From: Daldinia sp. FL1419
Taxonomy: Eukaryota; Ascomycota; Sordariomycetes; Xylariales; Hypoxylaceae
Direction of reading: 5' to 3'
Assembly (NCBI GenBank): GCA_025201765.1
Contig: MU623341.1
Location: 310,001 to 374,000 of the forward strand
DNA: 64,000 bases
The position numbers and the translations under genes are program-made. The notes under the pieces are model-generated. The model was not told the origin of the DNA. It did no database searches and saw only the letters and a program-made list of their open reading frames with translations. Of this stretch, positions 23,896-35,128 are shown piece after piece. Position 1 is the stretch's first letter, and every line of letters starts with the position of its first letter.

Positions 23896-25780
23896 TCTGA
23901 CTTGACTCCTAATAGGAGCATATGCATAGATGACCGGCTGCCTTCGCATCGAAGGAAAGTCTAGGTAAGCAGATCAAATATAAGGTCAGCCAGATAAGAG
24001 GAGGGTAGCAGCATGGGCTGAAGTTATAAAAATCCCGACAAACCTCGCTGCTTCAGCTAACCTTTACCCAAAAGGTCAGCGAAGTCACATTCAGGCGAGG
24101 CGGGAACCAATACGATTTGATGGAGGCTCTCCTCAGTCATCCCGTTCGGAAAACTGCACGCATGCTGAGGAATTACTGTTCGCTTTAAATGCGTGTCAGG
24201 AAGTTAGAGGGGTGTGGGTGGTGTCGATGCGGGAAGCGTTACGGCATAGGGCAAAGATGTGCATTACCGCATCGTGGGCTGCAGCGCGCAAAAGCATGGC
24301 GGGCTTGCTTAGCTTACATTCGCCACTTGTCCCGCTGGGTACCGGTCTGCTGGTAGACGGGAAGTGCGTTACAAGCTGGGTACTGCCAATGTCTGTGCCG
24401 CCAGACCACTGAGACATATGCCGATGCGCACAGCATATAGACTGCCGCTGGGAATCATAGTCGCAGTTGCTACGCAAAGCAAGTCTATCGAGTCGCTCCA
24501 TAATCCTTCGCGGTCAACCTCTCGAGGACTCCAACTTTTTTCGTTCTGTAAAATCATCATGCAGAGTGGACTATGAACTATTTATGTTTCGTGGTACCTA
24601 AAGGGTGGAAGGGGTTCGTTCGTTACTCTAACCAATCGCACGGGTTCCTCTGGACGTTTCAGTAGGCTTATTTGCGGGATGGGGTTGATCGCGTACCTGA
24701 TATATAGGAGGTAATCTAGGTATCTACCTAGGTAGGTAGGTACTGGTGGCGAAAGCCCCCGCGGGGAGGAGGTGGCGGAGAGACGTATTTTCTCTTTTTC
24801 CGTGTGACCTGGTAGAGTCATTTATCATTCTCAGGGGATACGTCTAATGGAGAGGAGACCATAATTATATCGGTTGCTTTCCAATGGCTTGTTATGATTT
24901 GGGTAGCATATAATACGTGTGAACGGGCGAGGCCATTGCATATCACACGCGAGGCAAGAGAGCGCGATGCTACGGACCAGCCTATCTATATAATGCGATA
25001 GACGTGGGGATTGGGGTATCCAGATACATTACACGGCTTGATTATGATGATACTGCCTTTCTATGACTCTCGATAGATATACCACACCGCTGTAAGCCAC
25101 GTCCAATAAATTGCATAACGTTCCGATTGTAAGACAGCGTTACCCCAACAACATCATTCATGGCTTATTCATCTATGTTCAATTTAATCTCCCCTACGTA
25201 CCACGGGGTTCTAGGCTATTGGATTGGCATGCTGATAGTTTTCGTAGTAAATATCTGTTCATGTCTAGGCAGTGTTTAAAGCTTAGCCCCTATATAGCGT
25301 AAGGTGATGGGGGTTGAGGTATGAGGATGGACCACAGCACTGCCGGACTGAATAGCCACGCCTGCGACACTCGAGTAGGTAGGTAAGTAGCTAAGCGTAA
25401 AATACCGCCTAGCATCCTGAGAAGTATTCCATTTCTCAACCCACGAGGGTTTATAGACACCCAGTTGCGTAGCACTCGCCATCACAATATATCAGGCATA
25501 AATAAGTACCTAGGTATACTACATCCCCGGAATCCCACAAACGCACCTCAATAGGGGTTTCCAAGCAGCCGAGCCAAGATTAGTAACAAGCTGAACTCGA
25601 AGCAGGCCGTGAACTGTCCGACGGGCTGTATAAATCGTCTAGCCCTTGTTATCGATACCGCAGTGCATGACCTTCTTGTGTTCCCCCAAGCTCTACCGGG
25701 TCTTGCAGATTACTCCAGCCTGAGAAAAACGTTGCAAGTCGCCGGGACCGAGCCGAGCTGACGGGGAAATTTTTTTATTT

Positions 25781-25924
25781 AGGGGGGGGGGGGGGGGGGG
25801 GGGGTTAAAAAAAAACCCGCCCCCGAAGCCAACCCCCGAGGAAAACCCCAAGGGGAACCTTTTTAAAAGGCCCGGGTGTTTTATCACGGGCCAAAAACNN
25901 NNNNNNNNCCCCCCCCCCGCCGCG

Positions 25925-25965
<41 letters not shown>
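25781..25965. other. Assembly gap (10 Ns) with poly-G/poly-C sequencing artefact
   Basis: Ten Ns at 25899-25908 are preceded by a G run (about 25782-25804) and followed by a C run (about 25909-25965). The sequence between the G run and the Ns, about 25815-25898, is a noisy near-copy of the good sequence at about 25980-26060. Both contain ACCTTTT, then GCCCGGGT, then TTTTATC at the same spacing, and mismatches usually repeat a neighbouring base. This is a low-quality read end, not genomic sequence. The reading frame crossing it is spurious. Confidence 0.85.
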
Positions 25966-27031
25966 ATCGAAATACTCCTGCCCGCGTAGCGAACCGCCGA
26001 TGCTACCCTCCAGTGCTACCTTTTGAAATAGCCCGGGTCTTTTATCCAGCTCCCTATTCGTCCACCTTGATCCTTCGCCTTGCAAAAGACGAATTAGCTG
26101 GTTTTGTTTTCTGAGACGGCTCTTTTGCTTGTTTCACTGACGTGCGTTGAATAATCATGATCAATTTCGCCAGGATACGGCGGGATGAGGTCCGTTGTGT
26201 TGATATTTTATTTTGCTACTCGTCTCCTCTCTTTCTCTTAAAGTCCTGAAGTCCTAACTAGGTTGAAGTAAAGCTGCCGAACTGCTTTGGTACAAAAGGT
26301 AAGAATCTCAGCTGGCTGACTGCGTAATGTGCTACGTCATATTAGCCGCTTGATGGATTTAAAACTCGGCATGGTTAATAATAATTATACGTCCCTGGGC
26401 ACTTATAACTCATCATACACATTGTTATATTCGGGCGGGGATAGAGTAACATCACGGGGTTTGCGGTATGATTAAGACCTCGGGAGTGAACGTGCTACGG
26501 GTAATTAATCATGATTAATGCCGGTTTGGTGGGCCGCAGTACGTTCTCGAATCCTTTCCGATAAATACCTACGATATTGGCATCTGTGAGTGAGGTTATG
26601 GCAATAATTTACCCCTTAGGTAGATTGTGTAATATCGTCTTGAAAATTGTTTCTGTTAGTTTTCTACTGCAAGCAATAAAATTACTCGAAGACGCCCGAA
26701 CGGGGCAACTCGCTACTCAGAAAAGGGGCTTTGCAATTGCATGCGTTAAGAACTTGATCGTATAGTACATATAGACAGCTGTCCCCGGTACCCGTTTCTA
26801 GATGGACCGGCGAATATATATGCGTTGGATTTATAATTATTGCCGAGGAGGTAGATGGGAATATATGTAAGCCAGTATTGATAAGACGTAGACGTAACAC
26901 TAGCAAGATGCTCGTCGAATATTGCTCATTTAGTAGCTCGCTGACCTCAGTGCCTGGTGCTATGACTCTGGAGCTCTGATCTGATTCCACAGATAAACCC
27001 TACGAGAATTATATATAAAAGCTAAACAGTC

Positions 27032-27797
27032 GTGACAGTACATCGCAGTCATGCTATAGTGACGGTGGGGGTATCTGAAGAGACAAGATCTTTTCATGAA
27101 GCTATCCCCGTCGGTCGTAAGCTCTTAATCCTCCTTACCAATGACACGGTGCTGGATGCCTTGTCATGGCCACTGTATCATGGTGAAGAAGAAGGGAAAA
27201 GCTTTGAACCTGACGTACTCAGAAGTCTTCATTGGCACTTGGCTAATACGTTAGGTAAGTACCCAGCTTATGAATCACCAAGCGTATCGTAGTTACAGGT
27301 CCTGGACATACTGATGGGGGATTCATGTATCTTAGCTATAAGAGTCATTTCCCCGTAGTTGATTAAGTCAAGACACGAGGCGTAAGCTATATGCTTTAGT
27401 AACTGTGAGTAGGGTGAGCGGAACATGGAACTTTGAGGGGTTATAAACACCTGAGGCTCTGCAAGCAACGGAGAAGTCCTTATGGGACATCTGAAGGAAA
27501 CGTGGGGTTGGTTTAAAAACATATAAATATTGTTATTTGATGCAGAAGTGGATGATATAATAGTAAATACCTGTGCTATAAAAAGTGTGGTGTGATGTTT
27601 AAGATGAGATCAAGGCCGTCGAGCAATACCGAACATGCGATGAGCACATAGATGAAACCGGAGACGATCAAAATAAACTCGATGAGGATTTTCAAAGTCC
27701 GTTACTGTTATCGCCTAATGGAGCTCGAATGGACGTGATAAGTTTCCACGGCGGCTTCGGTGAAGAAAATCGTATCATGGTCTTAGCGCTTACCTGA
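27032..27797 (+). pseudogene. Possible two-exon gene remnant, unrecognised
   Basis: A frame from about 27032 reads through KLLILLTNDTVLDALSWPLY and SLHWHLANTL to a good donor GTAAGT at 27255. A second open segment runs from an AG near 27603 (DEIKAVEQYRTCDEHIDE) to a TGA ending about 27797, and the phases agree. No ATG starts the first segment, so an upstream exon is missing or the gene is broken. I recognise no family. It could be chance. Confidence 0.2.
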
Positions 27798-28253
27798 AAT
27801 GAAGAGTCTTCATGCCGGATCACCAGCGCTTATAATTGAGACCGGTCTGATATGCATACCGGTTATGATGTAGGCCCGTTTATAAGGCCTCGCAGCGAAA
27901 CGCCTAGGTCCAGACATTAATTTCACTTATACGATTCCGATAAATCTCATATCCTTTACCTATTCATGTATTAATTATGAGAATATGGAATATGGTATGA
28001 ATGCCTCGCGACGTGTATGGTGAGTTTATGGGGAAATCATGGTGTGTATGATTTACGTGTATGTATTGCCAGCATTTCCGTGAAACGTTGAATTCAGCTA
28101 CCCACATGCACTTCGCATCCAGGGCCGCCAAATAAAAATAAGAGGCGAAAACGACGAAATCAACTCACCTGGAACGCAACATCGGAGGACACACGTCATT
28201 GAGGTATACCTGCCCAACTTGTTGGACGTCTGATGTTTCCTGCCTGACTTGAG

Positions 28254-28531
28254 TATAAAACGAGTAGCTTTATCACTCCTCCCCTTTCTCTCTCACTGTT
28301 AGACAGGAAACTATGGCTCAAGGCGAAAGAGGGAGGAGAGGCTTCTGCCTACAAATTCTCTCTCCTCTCTCTTACATACCATCTTACTTACATCCCCGAG
28401 GAATCATTCAGCCGACTATCATTTAAATTTGGACTGAATATTTATACTGTCTCATTATATACCGTCGAATAACGCACAACACAGTCTATCGCTTAATTTA
28501 TATAGACCGCTTGCATAATCTAACAGCAAAA
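28254..28531 (+). promoter_or_regulatory. Candidate promoter and leader of the Cys-tailed protein gene
   Basis: A TATAAAA at 28254-28260 is followed by a pyrimidine-rich tract (about 28274-28297). The arrangement is typical of fungal core promoters. The ATG follows 270 bases later at 28532. Confidence 0.35.
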
Positions 28532-29155
28532 ATGACTTGCGGCGATCGAAGGCCATATCAGCCTCACCCCCCGATGGCCGCTGGGCCTCAACATGAGAGC
28601 CTTCCCCAGAGTAATGGCTCCGGAAATGCCACAGACCCGAGAGGCGGAAATATCGGCGGATCTAAGTTACAGCCACGATTCGTTGAGTGCGTTGTCCCTA
28701 GCCCCGTTCTTGTAGAACATTCGCGAGGCTACGTCTCGCTAACTAGCAGCCACTCTGGTAGCTTGACCCCAACCTGCGTCGTCTGCCATTCCGACCAGTT
28801 CGGACAAACCCGGCGAGGAAATCAAAGTGGCGGGCCGCAATCTGGGGATATTGCGCTTGTTCCGATGTTCACACGTACCCCTGATGAAGGATCCGGACGG
28901 ACTCAACCGCCTAGACCTGTGGATACCTACAGATTTAAATCGCGCCCGACAGTAGGATTACCAACACCGGTTAAGGCTACACAAGACGATCAACAACGAC
29001 AAAACCCTAAAGTTGGAACACAGCGGGTTGTGCCACAAGAGACCGATAGCGGCGAGCCCACAATTCGCGGCGGAGACACCGGAAACTGTCTCAAGGAACC
29101 TTGCGGCTGCTGCTGTTATTGGTTCCATAAGGTCTGCTGCGGCGATGATGATTAA
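28532..29155 (+). CDS. Hypothetical hydrophilic protein with Cys-rich C-terminal tail
   Basis: Single exon of 207 aa, starting at an ATG in good context (AAAAATGAC). I do not recognise a family. Residues 1-45 are Pro/Gly/Ser-rich and the middle is polar and low in helix formers. The last 25 residues are distinct: GNCLKEPCGCCCYWFHKVCC then GDDD, with eight Cys and several aromatics. No signal peptide or long transmembrane helix is seen. Short Cys-dense C-termini of this kind occur in palmitoylated or CYSTM-like stress proteins, which suggests membrane attachment by acylation; a metal-binding tail is the alternative. A TATA box and pyrimidine tract lie upstream, supporting expression. An intron-free frame of 207 codons with an ordered tail is unlikely to be chance but is not proven. 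Confidence 0.6.
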   Translation: MTCGDRRPYQPHPPMAAGPQHESLPQSNGSGNATDPRGGNIGGSKLQPRFVECVVPSPVLVEHSRGYVSLTSSHSGSLTPTCVVCHSDQFGQTRRGNQSGGPQSGDIALVPMFTRTPDEGSGRTQPPRPVDTYRFKSRPTVGLPTPVKATQDDQQRQNPKVGTQRVVPQETDSGEPTIRGGDTGNCLKEPCGCCCYWFHKVCCGDDD

Positions 29156-29544
29156 ACTTGGGTCATAAAGGCCCTAGCCCGTGCATATCCGAGAGGTTGC
29201 GAGTGGTTCTTTTCAAGGAATCATCAAAGTTAGGTAAGGGGGTTTTCTCGTTCCTTACAATATTGGTACGGGCTTATATGGTAGCTACATTCAGAATTTT
29301 TGCGTAGTTTTCTGACGTTGAAAACGTGTTTTAGGTTTTCTCTTGCGACACGGAAGCATCCCCTAGAATTGGCTTTCGCTAAGTTAGATTATGTGAGGCT
29401 TCGGACCTCGTCGAGAGCGCTGGTGATCCTGATAGGATTGATATGGATATGCGTTGATTTTTAGGCTACAGCGACATCAAATAGCTCTAATAAAAATAGC
29501 CAGTATAAGCTGAATTTGATAATAAGTAGGTACGTTAATGTGCT
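29156..29544. other. Convergent 3' region
   Basis: The 3' flanks of the plus-strand Cys-tailed gene and the minus-strand SRR1-like gene meet here. No gene or repeat was recognised. Confidence 0.5.
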
Positions 29545-30792
29545 CTACTTTTGGATTGGCTTTCTGATGTACATCGCGACATCATGTAAAGATGCGTGGT
29601 ATGCTAGATGTTCCTCGTCGTACTCATCCTCTAGCATACGCTGGACTCTCGCGGATGAGTGATCTGCACTGGAACCGTTCGCACGGCGAGATTAGTAGCG
29701 CTCTACGCGGATGTGCAAGTCACGAGAACAAACTTACCAAACCCGGGATTCTGGTCTATTGATTTCCATCATCTTGTGTTGAATAATCGCAACAGGGCGC
29801 GCGATATCAGCGATGATCTGCCGTATAGGAATATTGGGGTCGATAGATACCACAAGACTCGTATCATCCACTTCCAGAAACGCCCAAGGGTCCTCGAGCA
29901 CCGTGATCCCCGCGTCTGACAATACCGTCTTGTCTCGGAGTAAGTAAGCCGGGTCCTGTGCAAAACATGAGATTGGGGGATTCGTCTTCTTGTTCTTCGA
30001 CAGTGAATTCTTAATATTCTGGAATACCCCGGAGACCTTGCTGTCAGGCCCTTTCGTCTTAGACAACATATGCTGGAGACTGAGAACGAGCGCATGCTGA
30101 ACCATTGAAGAATCCGATATATCTGATCTGGTGGTAAAAGTACCCAAGCCAAAAGCGACGATTTTTCTGATAGTAGACAGGCGGGATCTTTTGGATTTTA
30201 ATAGTGCCCTAAGGTGGTTATATTGTTCACTTGCTTCCCACTGCTGTTTCGCTCCGTTGAATATTTTGCTTAGCTCTGCGGCGGTGTAGGCAGTGTATAG
30301 AGTCGTATTAATCGAAGGCATTCTATGGCGATGTATTACCGGGCGTGGACCTGGCCATGTGACCCCTATCGCGGTGCAAGCCTTGTGGGGGTCGGGAGTG
30401 ATCATGTCTTCTTGATCGAGGATATTTTGTATCGAACGATAATACATGTACGGACCAACTCTATTATAAAGTTAGAATACCAGGCATCGTATTGGATAGG
30501 TAGTTAATTTCTCGGGGAGTTCTCACCGTTTGTCGCCATGATTACACCGTTTATCCACCCAGGCCGGAGACTCGTTTGGGTTGAGAATAATCTCAACATC
30601 TGCCCCCTTCATATTCGTCAGATGGAGTTGATAACCTTCCAGCTCGTCACGTCTGTACTTTTCAAGTTGCGTGGCTATTCGCAGAATATTGCTTTTGGTG
30701 AACAGTGGGACACCTCTATTGTACATTTCCACAACATCATCGGAGATGTCTTGAACTTGGGAGTCATCGCCGTGCTTCTGTTTTTTCGCCAT
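29545..30792 (-). CDS. SRR1-like domain protein
   Basis: Three exons on the minus strand, 30792-30527, 30460-29738 and 29668-29545, give 370 aa. The SRR1-like domain lies at about residues 185-325. It starts IRKIVAFGLGTF, continues with MVQHALVLSLQHML, and has CFAQDPAYLLRDKTVLSDAGITVLEDPWAFLEVDDTSLVVSIDPNIPIRQII, the usual order of the family's Rossmann-like core. SRR1 proteins are linked to circadian or light signalling in plants and to heme and Fe homeostasis in yeast (Ber1); biochemical activity is unknown. The first 90 residues (MAKKQKHGDDSQVQDISDDVV) are typical of fungal members. The last exon needs the acceptor TTCCAG at 29669-29670, because the nearer CAG would give an immediate stop. 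Donors are GTGAGA and GTAAGT. Confidence 0.8.
29599..29649. repeat. Perfect 10-bp inverted repeat in the last SRR1 exon
   Basis: GTATGCTAGA at 29599-29608 and TCTAGCATAC at 29640-29649 are perfect reverse complements separated by 31 bases, inside coding sequence. The RNA could form a hairpin. Confidence 0.6.
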
Positions 30793-31535
30793 GTCTTAGT
30801 TGAAAGTGCAACAGTAGGGAGTGGTCTGATGAATGTACTGTATTTTCCAACGTGTACAATTAAGACTCCTGGATTTAAGCTGGATGCTTCAATTTGTAAT
30901 TTGGACTTGCACGCGTTATGATGAACATAGAGGAATTGGACAAGTTTAAAATGGATTGATCAGGTAGGTAGCTTTTACATCTGGAGCTCGGCAGAAACTG
31001 GAGTGGGAAAAAAAAAGGTAGAAATCGTACCTGCTACCTATGAGGTGGTAGGCGGCGGCGTTGTTAGGCAGCGTTGTTAGATTGAAGAGGCAGATAAGTC
31101 ATTATAACAGCTCATAACGCCACAAAAACGAACTGTGCGTACATATGGTGACAGAAATTCCACAGAAACCTGACCACTTAATCCAGTTTGCGCAAGTTAT
31201 TCTTTAAATTTTAAGCAAGAGCTATGAGACTTGGGTATACTAATGTACCCAACTTAGGTACATACCTGTACCTACATACCTAATGTACAGGTCATGTAGG
31301 ATGTAGTCAGTCATACGCAAGACTTGGACGTGTGACTACCTAGTGACTACACGTGTAGGTACTTGGATCGTATGAAAGAAAGTATACATACATGTAAGAT
31401 GTAATACTAGACCACCCTACGTAATTCATACCTTCAGTTAGGGAATACATGTACTTTGTTACTTGACCACAGAAGAGTACTTTTCGTCAGACAACTCGAA
31501 GATAACTCTCATCTCTCAGGGCAAAGGAAGGAATA
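30793..31535. other. Intergenic region with TACCTA motifs
   Basis: No gene seen. TAGGTA/TACCTA motifs cluster at about 31240-31370. The stretch holds the SRR1 upstream region and the 3' flank of the aldolase gene. Confidence 0.5.
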
Positions 31536-32586
31536 TTAATTCAAAAAGTCGCCGTTTGTTTTAGTAAGCTGCTCGTCGTAATCTACCGAATGTTAGAAAT
31601 GGGGAAAAAAAAAAAAGAAAAAAAAAAAAAGACGCAAGGATGTATCAATCAACAATGTCTTACATGGTTGAAAAGCAAGCCACCCCTTTTCAGGACCTCC
31701 GACCTGAAGCGAGGTATAAGCTGCTTCATCATCGTCGATGATAATTTTCTTATGACCCGAGACTGAGGCTGCATCCGCGAGCAGTTGGGCTTGACAAGTC
31801 CTCTCGAGGCTGATAAACCAAAAGGCCGCCTCGTCGACGCTACCGCCGACGGTAAGTAAGCCGTGATTCTGGAGTATGACGGCTTTTCCGCTGTCGAGAG
31901 CCTTTGCGATTCTTCCCCCCTCTTCGCGATCGAGGACTACGCCTCTAAAGTCTCGGTATACCCCGTGGCTCTTGTAGAAGCGACACGCGTCCTGGGTAAT
32001 CATCTCTAGTTCCCTCCCAAAAACCGAAAATGCCTTCCCATGGACGCTATGCGCGTGGCACGCTGCATGCACGTCCGGCCGTGCCTTGTGGATTTGCGAA
32101 TGGATTGCGAAAGCGGCCGCATTCACGGGCTCGTCGCCTTCGACCACGTTGCCATCCTCGTCGCAAAGGATCAGGTCGGAAACCTTGATGAGCGAGAAGT
32201 GCATCGAGAGCGGGTTTAACCCTACGATCGAAATTAGGAACAGGCATCTAAGGCAGCCCCCCAACGACTCGAAATTTACAGAAATGGTCGGTCAGAATGG
32301 GATCCCGGACCGAGATGTGCCCTGCAACGCCCTCGTCAAAGCCACGATCGGCGAACACCCGGAATGCCGCCGCTAGATGTTGCTTTCGGTAGAGTCGTTC
32401 GTCCTCAAGATTCTCAAACTTGGGGTATGTTCTAATCTTGAGTTTCTTTCCGCTCTTACTAATACCGGTGACCTGGACCTGAGGAGGGTTCTCAATCCTG
32501 TCTTTGGTCCCGGAGCCGTTGGCCGAGGTTGTCTGGGTAATAGGGAAAGACGGGGTTGTCTTGGTAAATTTTCCTGTGGTAGACAT
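31536..32586 (-). CDS. Class II aldolase/adducin domain protein
   Basis: Three exons on the minus strand, 32586-32280, 32221-31664 and 31582-31536, give 303 aa. The class II aldolase/adducin N-terminal domain covers about residues 60-270. Zinc-ligand histidines are seen in CHAHSVHGKAFS and QNHGLLTVGG. FADRGFDEGVAGHISVRDP and WLNPLSMHFSLIKVSDLILCD match the conserved entry of the fold. Bacterial relatives are fuculose-phosphate aldolase and ribulose-5-phosphate 4-epimerase; fungal members (S. pombe Mug14 type) have no settled substrate. The second intron (31583-31663) contains two long T runs near its acceptor. The ATG at 32586 was chosen over one at 32694 because conserved fungal members begin with a short polar leader. 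Confidence 0.85.
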
Positions 32587-33044
32587 TTTGCGGATATGAG
32601 ATTTGCTCAACTTATTCCTTACGATATAGTAAGAAGTGATGACTTGCTTCTGGCCATATAGACAGCAAACAACAGGGGCAGAAGAATCTTCCATAAGGGA
32701 TAAGTACCGTGCTGCCTACACGACTCCGCTTGGCGGGGAAGTTGTAATGAACAATATCTCCCACCAATTGCGAGCTCGGTCACCGACGTAGTTGGAGTCC
32801 TTTCCCCAAACTGATAGAAGCTAGCTGATACAGATGACGAAGTCATACAGTGTCTGTACTGTCCGTTGTTTGCATGATCGAACATCATGTCTACCTATCT
32901 AGGTAAGTAGTCTGCAGGCCAGCCACACAGCACTACGGATGGGCTTCTTTATCTTGGCGTATAATGCTTTGTAAATTATATTTACTTGTATCGTAGTATT
33001 TACTGGTCTAGCGTATTTTTAGAACCTGAAGTATATCGTCTAGA
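32587..33044. other. Short intergenic region between aldolase and MFS genes
   Basis: Upstream region of the aldolase gene and 3' flank of the MFS gene. No further feature recognised. Confidence 0.5.
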
Positions 33045-35128
33045 TTACTGCCCGTCTTCGCTCCTTTCATCGCGCGGAGTGGCGCTGCTCTCACTTTCAT
33101 AGTCCTTCACATTATCATCTGGACCTTTCCATCCCGTGGCGGCTTGTACAAAAGATACAATTATGGACAAAACCACAGCGGCCTGGAATAAAACTTTCAG
33201 TCCATCGACGTAACCTTGTACTGCGATCGCCTGCTCTTTATCCCCGAGCCCACCATTGAAAACCAAAGCAGGACTGCCAATAAGTTTTCTGATCAGTTCA
33301 CTTCGGTCCTCGGGGCCATTAGGGCCGTCAATCGCCTTGAAACCCCTTTCGAGGGATTCCCGTAGGGTTCTGGCAAAGATACCGCCACCGATCGCGCTGC
33401 CGAAGCTGCCCGCAAACCCTCTAAATGTGCCGAGTAAGCTGGTGGCGATGTAGTGGGTATCTGGCAAGGTTAAATGTAATAGATGCGCAAGCGTGTAATT
33501 CAATGCTGCACCGGTGAAGAGACCGTTCAGGAAGACGATAACGACATATAGTGAAATCGGAATATCTGGAGTGGATGCGAGTGAGAGTATGAAGAGGCTT
33601 GCGGCAAAGAGAACGAAGGATATGATGCAAGAGGCCCAGAAGCTCCCGGTACGACGAACGTGTAACCACTAGAGCGCAATTAGCAGACAACCAGAAGCCA
33701 ACGATAATTAGAACAACTTACGCCGACAAGAAGTCCGCCCAAACCAAATCCCAAGTTCGTTGGTATAAGGATACTACCACTGGTGGCCGGTGTGAAACCC
33801 CGCACCGCAAGAGCTGTAATTGGAGCATAGAACAACACTGTCCAACGGGCTGCCATGAAGCCAAGCTGGGAAACACATGTTAAAACGGCACCCCGGTTCT
33901 GGATGACAGATATCGGAATGATAGGATCAACCGCGACGTAGTATTCAACCAAGACAAAAATGATCAGTGTTGCCAACGAGATGAATAACGGGATCGCCTG
34001 GATGGTACCAGACAGCCCGTATAGAAAAAGTACGACAGTAGCAGTCTATTAAGACATTAGTTAAATTATGGTTTGCTTCACATGCATTCAAACTTGGGGC
34101 TTACTAGAAGTAGAGCACCCGCGTAATCGATTCGTTTTAATTTTGTGGAAAGCGAGCCACCTTTAGAACTTTGCCCTGACGAGAACGAATGCGGGATGCT
34201 GAAGTAGATTGCAACACCGGCAACCAAGCTAGGAGGAACTTGTACCCAAAAAAGAGCTCTCTAGAAGGCAATGTGAGCTTGTATATTTTAGTCCAGGAGA
34301 GAAGTAGGACTCTTACCCAACCAGTTACGGATATTAGCGCACCGGATAACACAGCTCCCAGCGAGACACCCGTAGTGAAACCGGCGTTCCTAGTCGACTA
34401 TGTCAGATCTCCTTAAACGCTACATCAGCTACCAACTTACAGGAGCCCAATAAACAGTCCCCTCTTCCGCTTCGTCGTCAACTCGAGAATGAGGACGATG
34501 GCTAAAGCCGTGGAACCGCCGCCGCCTAAACCCGTAACAAGCCGCCCTAGGATAAAGACAGGAAATGAGCGAGCCTGCGACGTGATGAAACATCCTGCGG
34601 CGAAGAGCGTGGACGAAACGAGTACCATGCTACGGGGCGAAAAGATAGAAGCTAGTTTTCCGACTAGCGGTGTCGACGAAGACATTGCTACGAGGAACGC
34701 TGTAGTGAACCACATCGCGTTTTCATATGAATCCAAGTCAGCTGCTATTGTCGACTGCGCCATGGTGATACCCGACATATTGGTGGCTACGTAAACGACA
34801 TCAGCACATTTTGAAGCTAGCTACCAGCACGAAGAGACTTAAAGCTAAGCCTACCTTGCAAGAAGATTAGAAGGTATACGCTAAGTACTATAGCTAGGCC
34901 CCGTAACCGACTAACCCTCTGATTAGGGGTATCCAAATCAAGAGGATCTTCCCCATCCTGCGAGAGTCTAGAAGTTGGAGACGATACACTACCTGCAGCC
35001 GGAGAACTCGATTCGGAGCGTAGGAGTGGCGTCTCCTCCGTGGCCGAATCATCTACCGAAGGCCGATTCTTGGGATCGATAGGTTTTCCCAGGCCAGCTT
35101 TGGAAGAGGACTCGGGTTGATGAGCCAT
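33045..35128 (-). CDS. MFS transporter, 14-TM DHA2/VBA (fnx1-like) type
   Basis: Six exons on the minus strand: 35128-34855, 34786-34441, 34389-34317, 34260-34105, 34045-33722, 33668-33045, giving 598 aa. This is a drug:H+ antiporter-2 type carrier, close to vacuolar basic amino acid transporters (VBA/Fnx1) and multidrug exporters. A polar N-terminus of about 80 residues precedes helix 1 (GLAIVLSVYLLIFLQAT). Helices follow with WFTTAFLVAMSSSTPLVGKLASIF (loop 2-3 signature), LGRLVTGLGGGGSTALAIVLILEL, and NAGFTTGVSLGAVLSGALISVTGWRALFWVQ, matching antiporter motif C. The C-terminus is charged and cytoplasmic. All five introns are 45-110 bases long with GTAAG- or GTAGG-type donors and preserve phase. 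Substrate cannot be told from sequence; basic amino acids or toxic compounds are the likeliest. Confidence 0.85.

Larger units (their letters stand above)
23896..28531. other. Gene-poor region with assembly gap and weak candidate exons
   Basis: Between the receptor gene and the Cys-tailed protein no confident gene was found. It contains a TACCTAGGTAGGTAGGTA cluster at 24719-24742, the assembly gap and its artefactual flanks at 25781-25965, a possible two-exon relic at 27032-27797, and the promoter region of the 28532 gene. Frames on both strands in 24196-24820 overlap one another and have no family resemblance. Confidence 0.45.

Noticed and set aside
25693..26085. Reading frame with long poly-Gly and poly-Pro runs
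   Set aside because: It crosses the Ns and the poly-G/poly-C artefact of the assembly gap.
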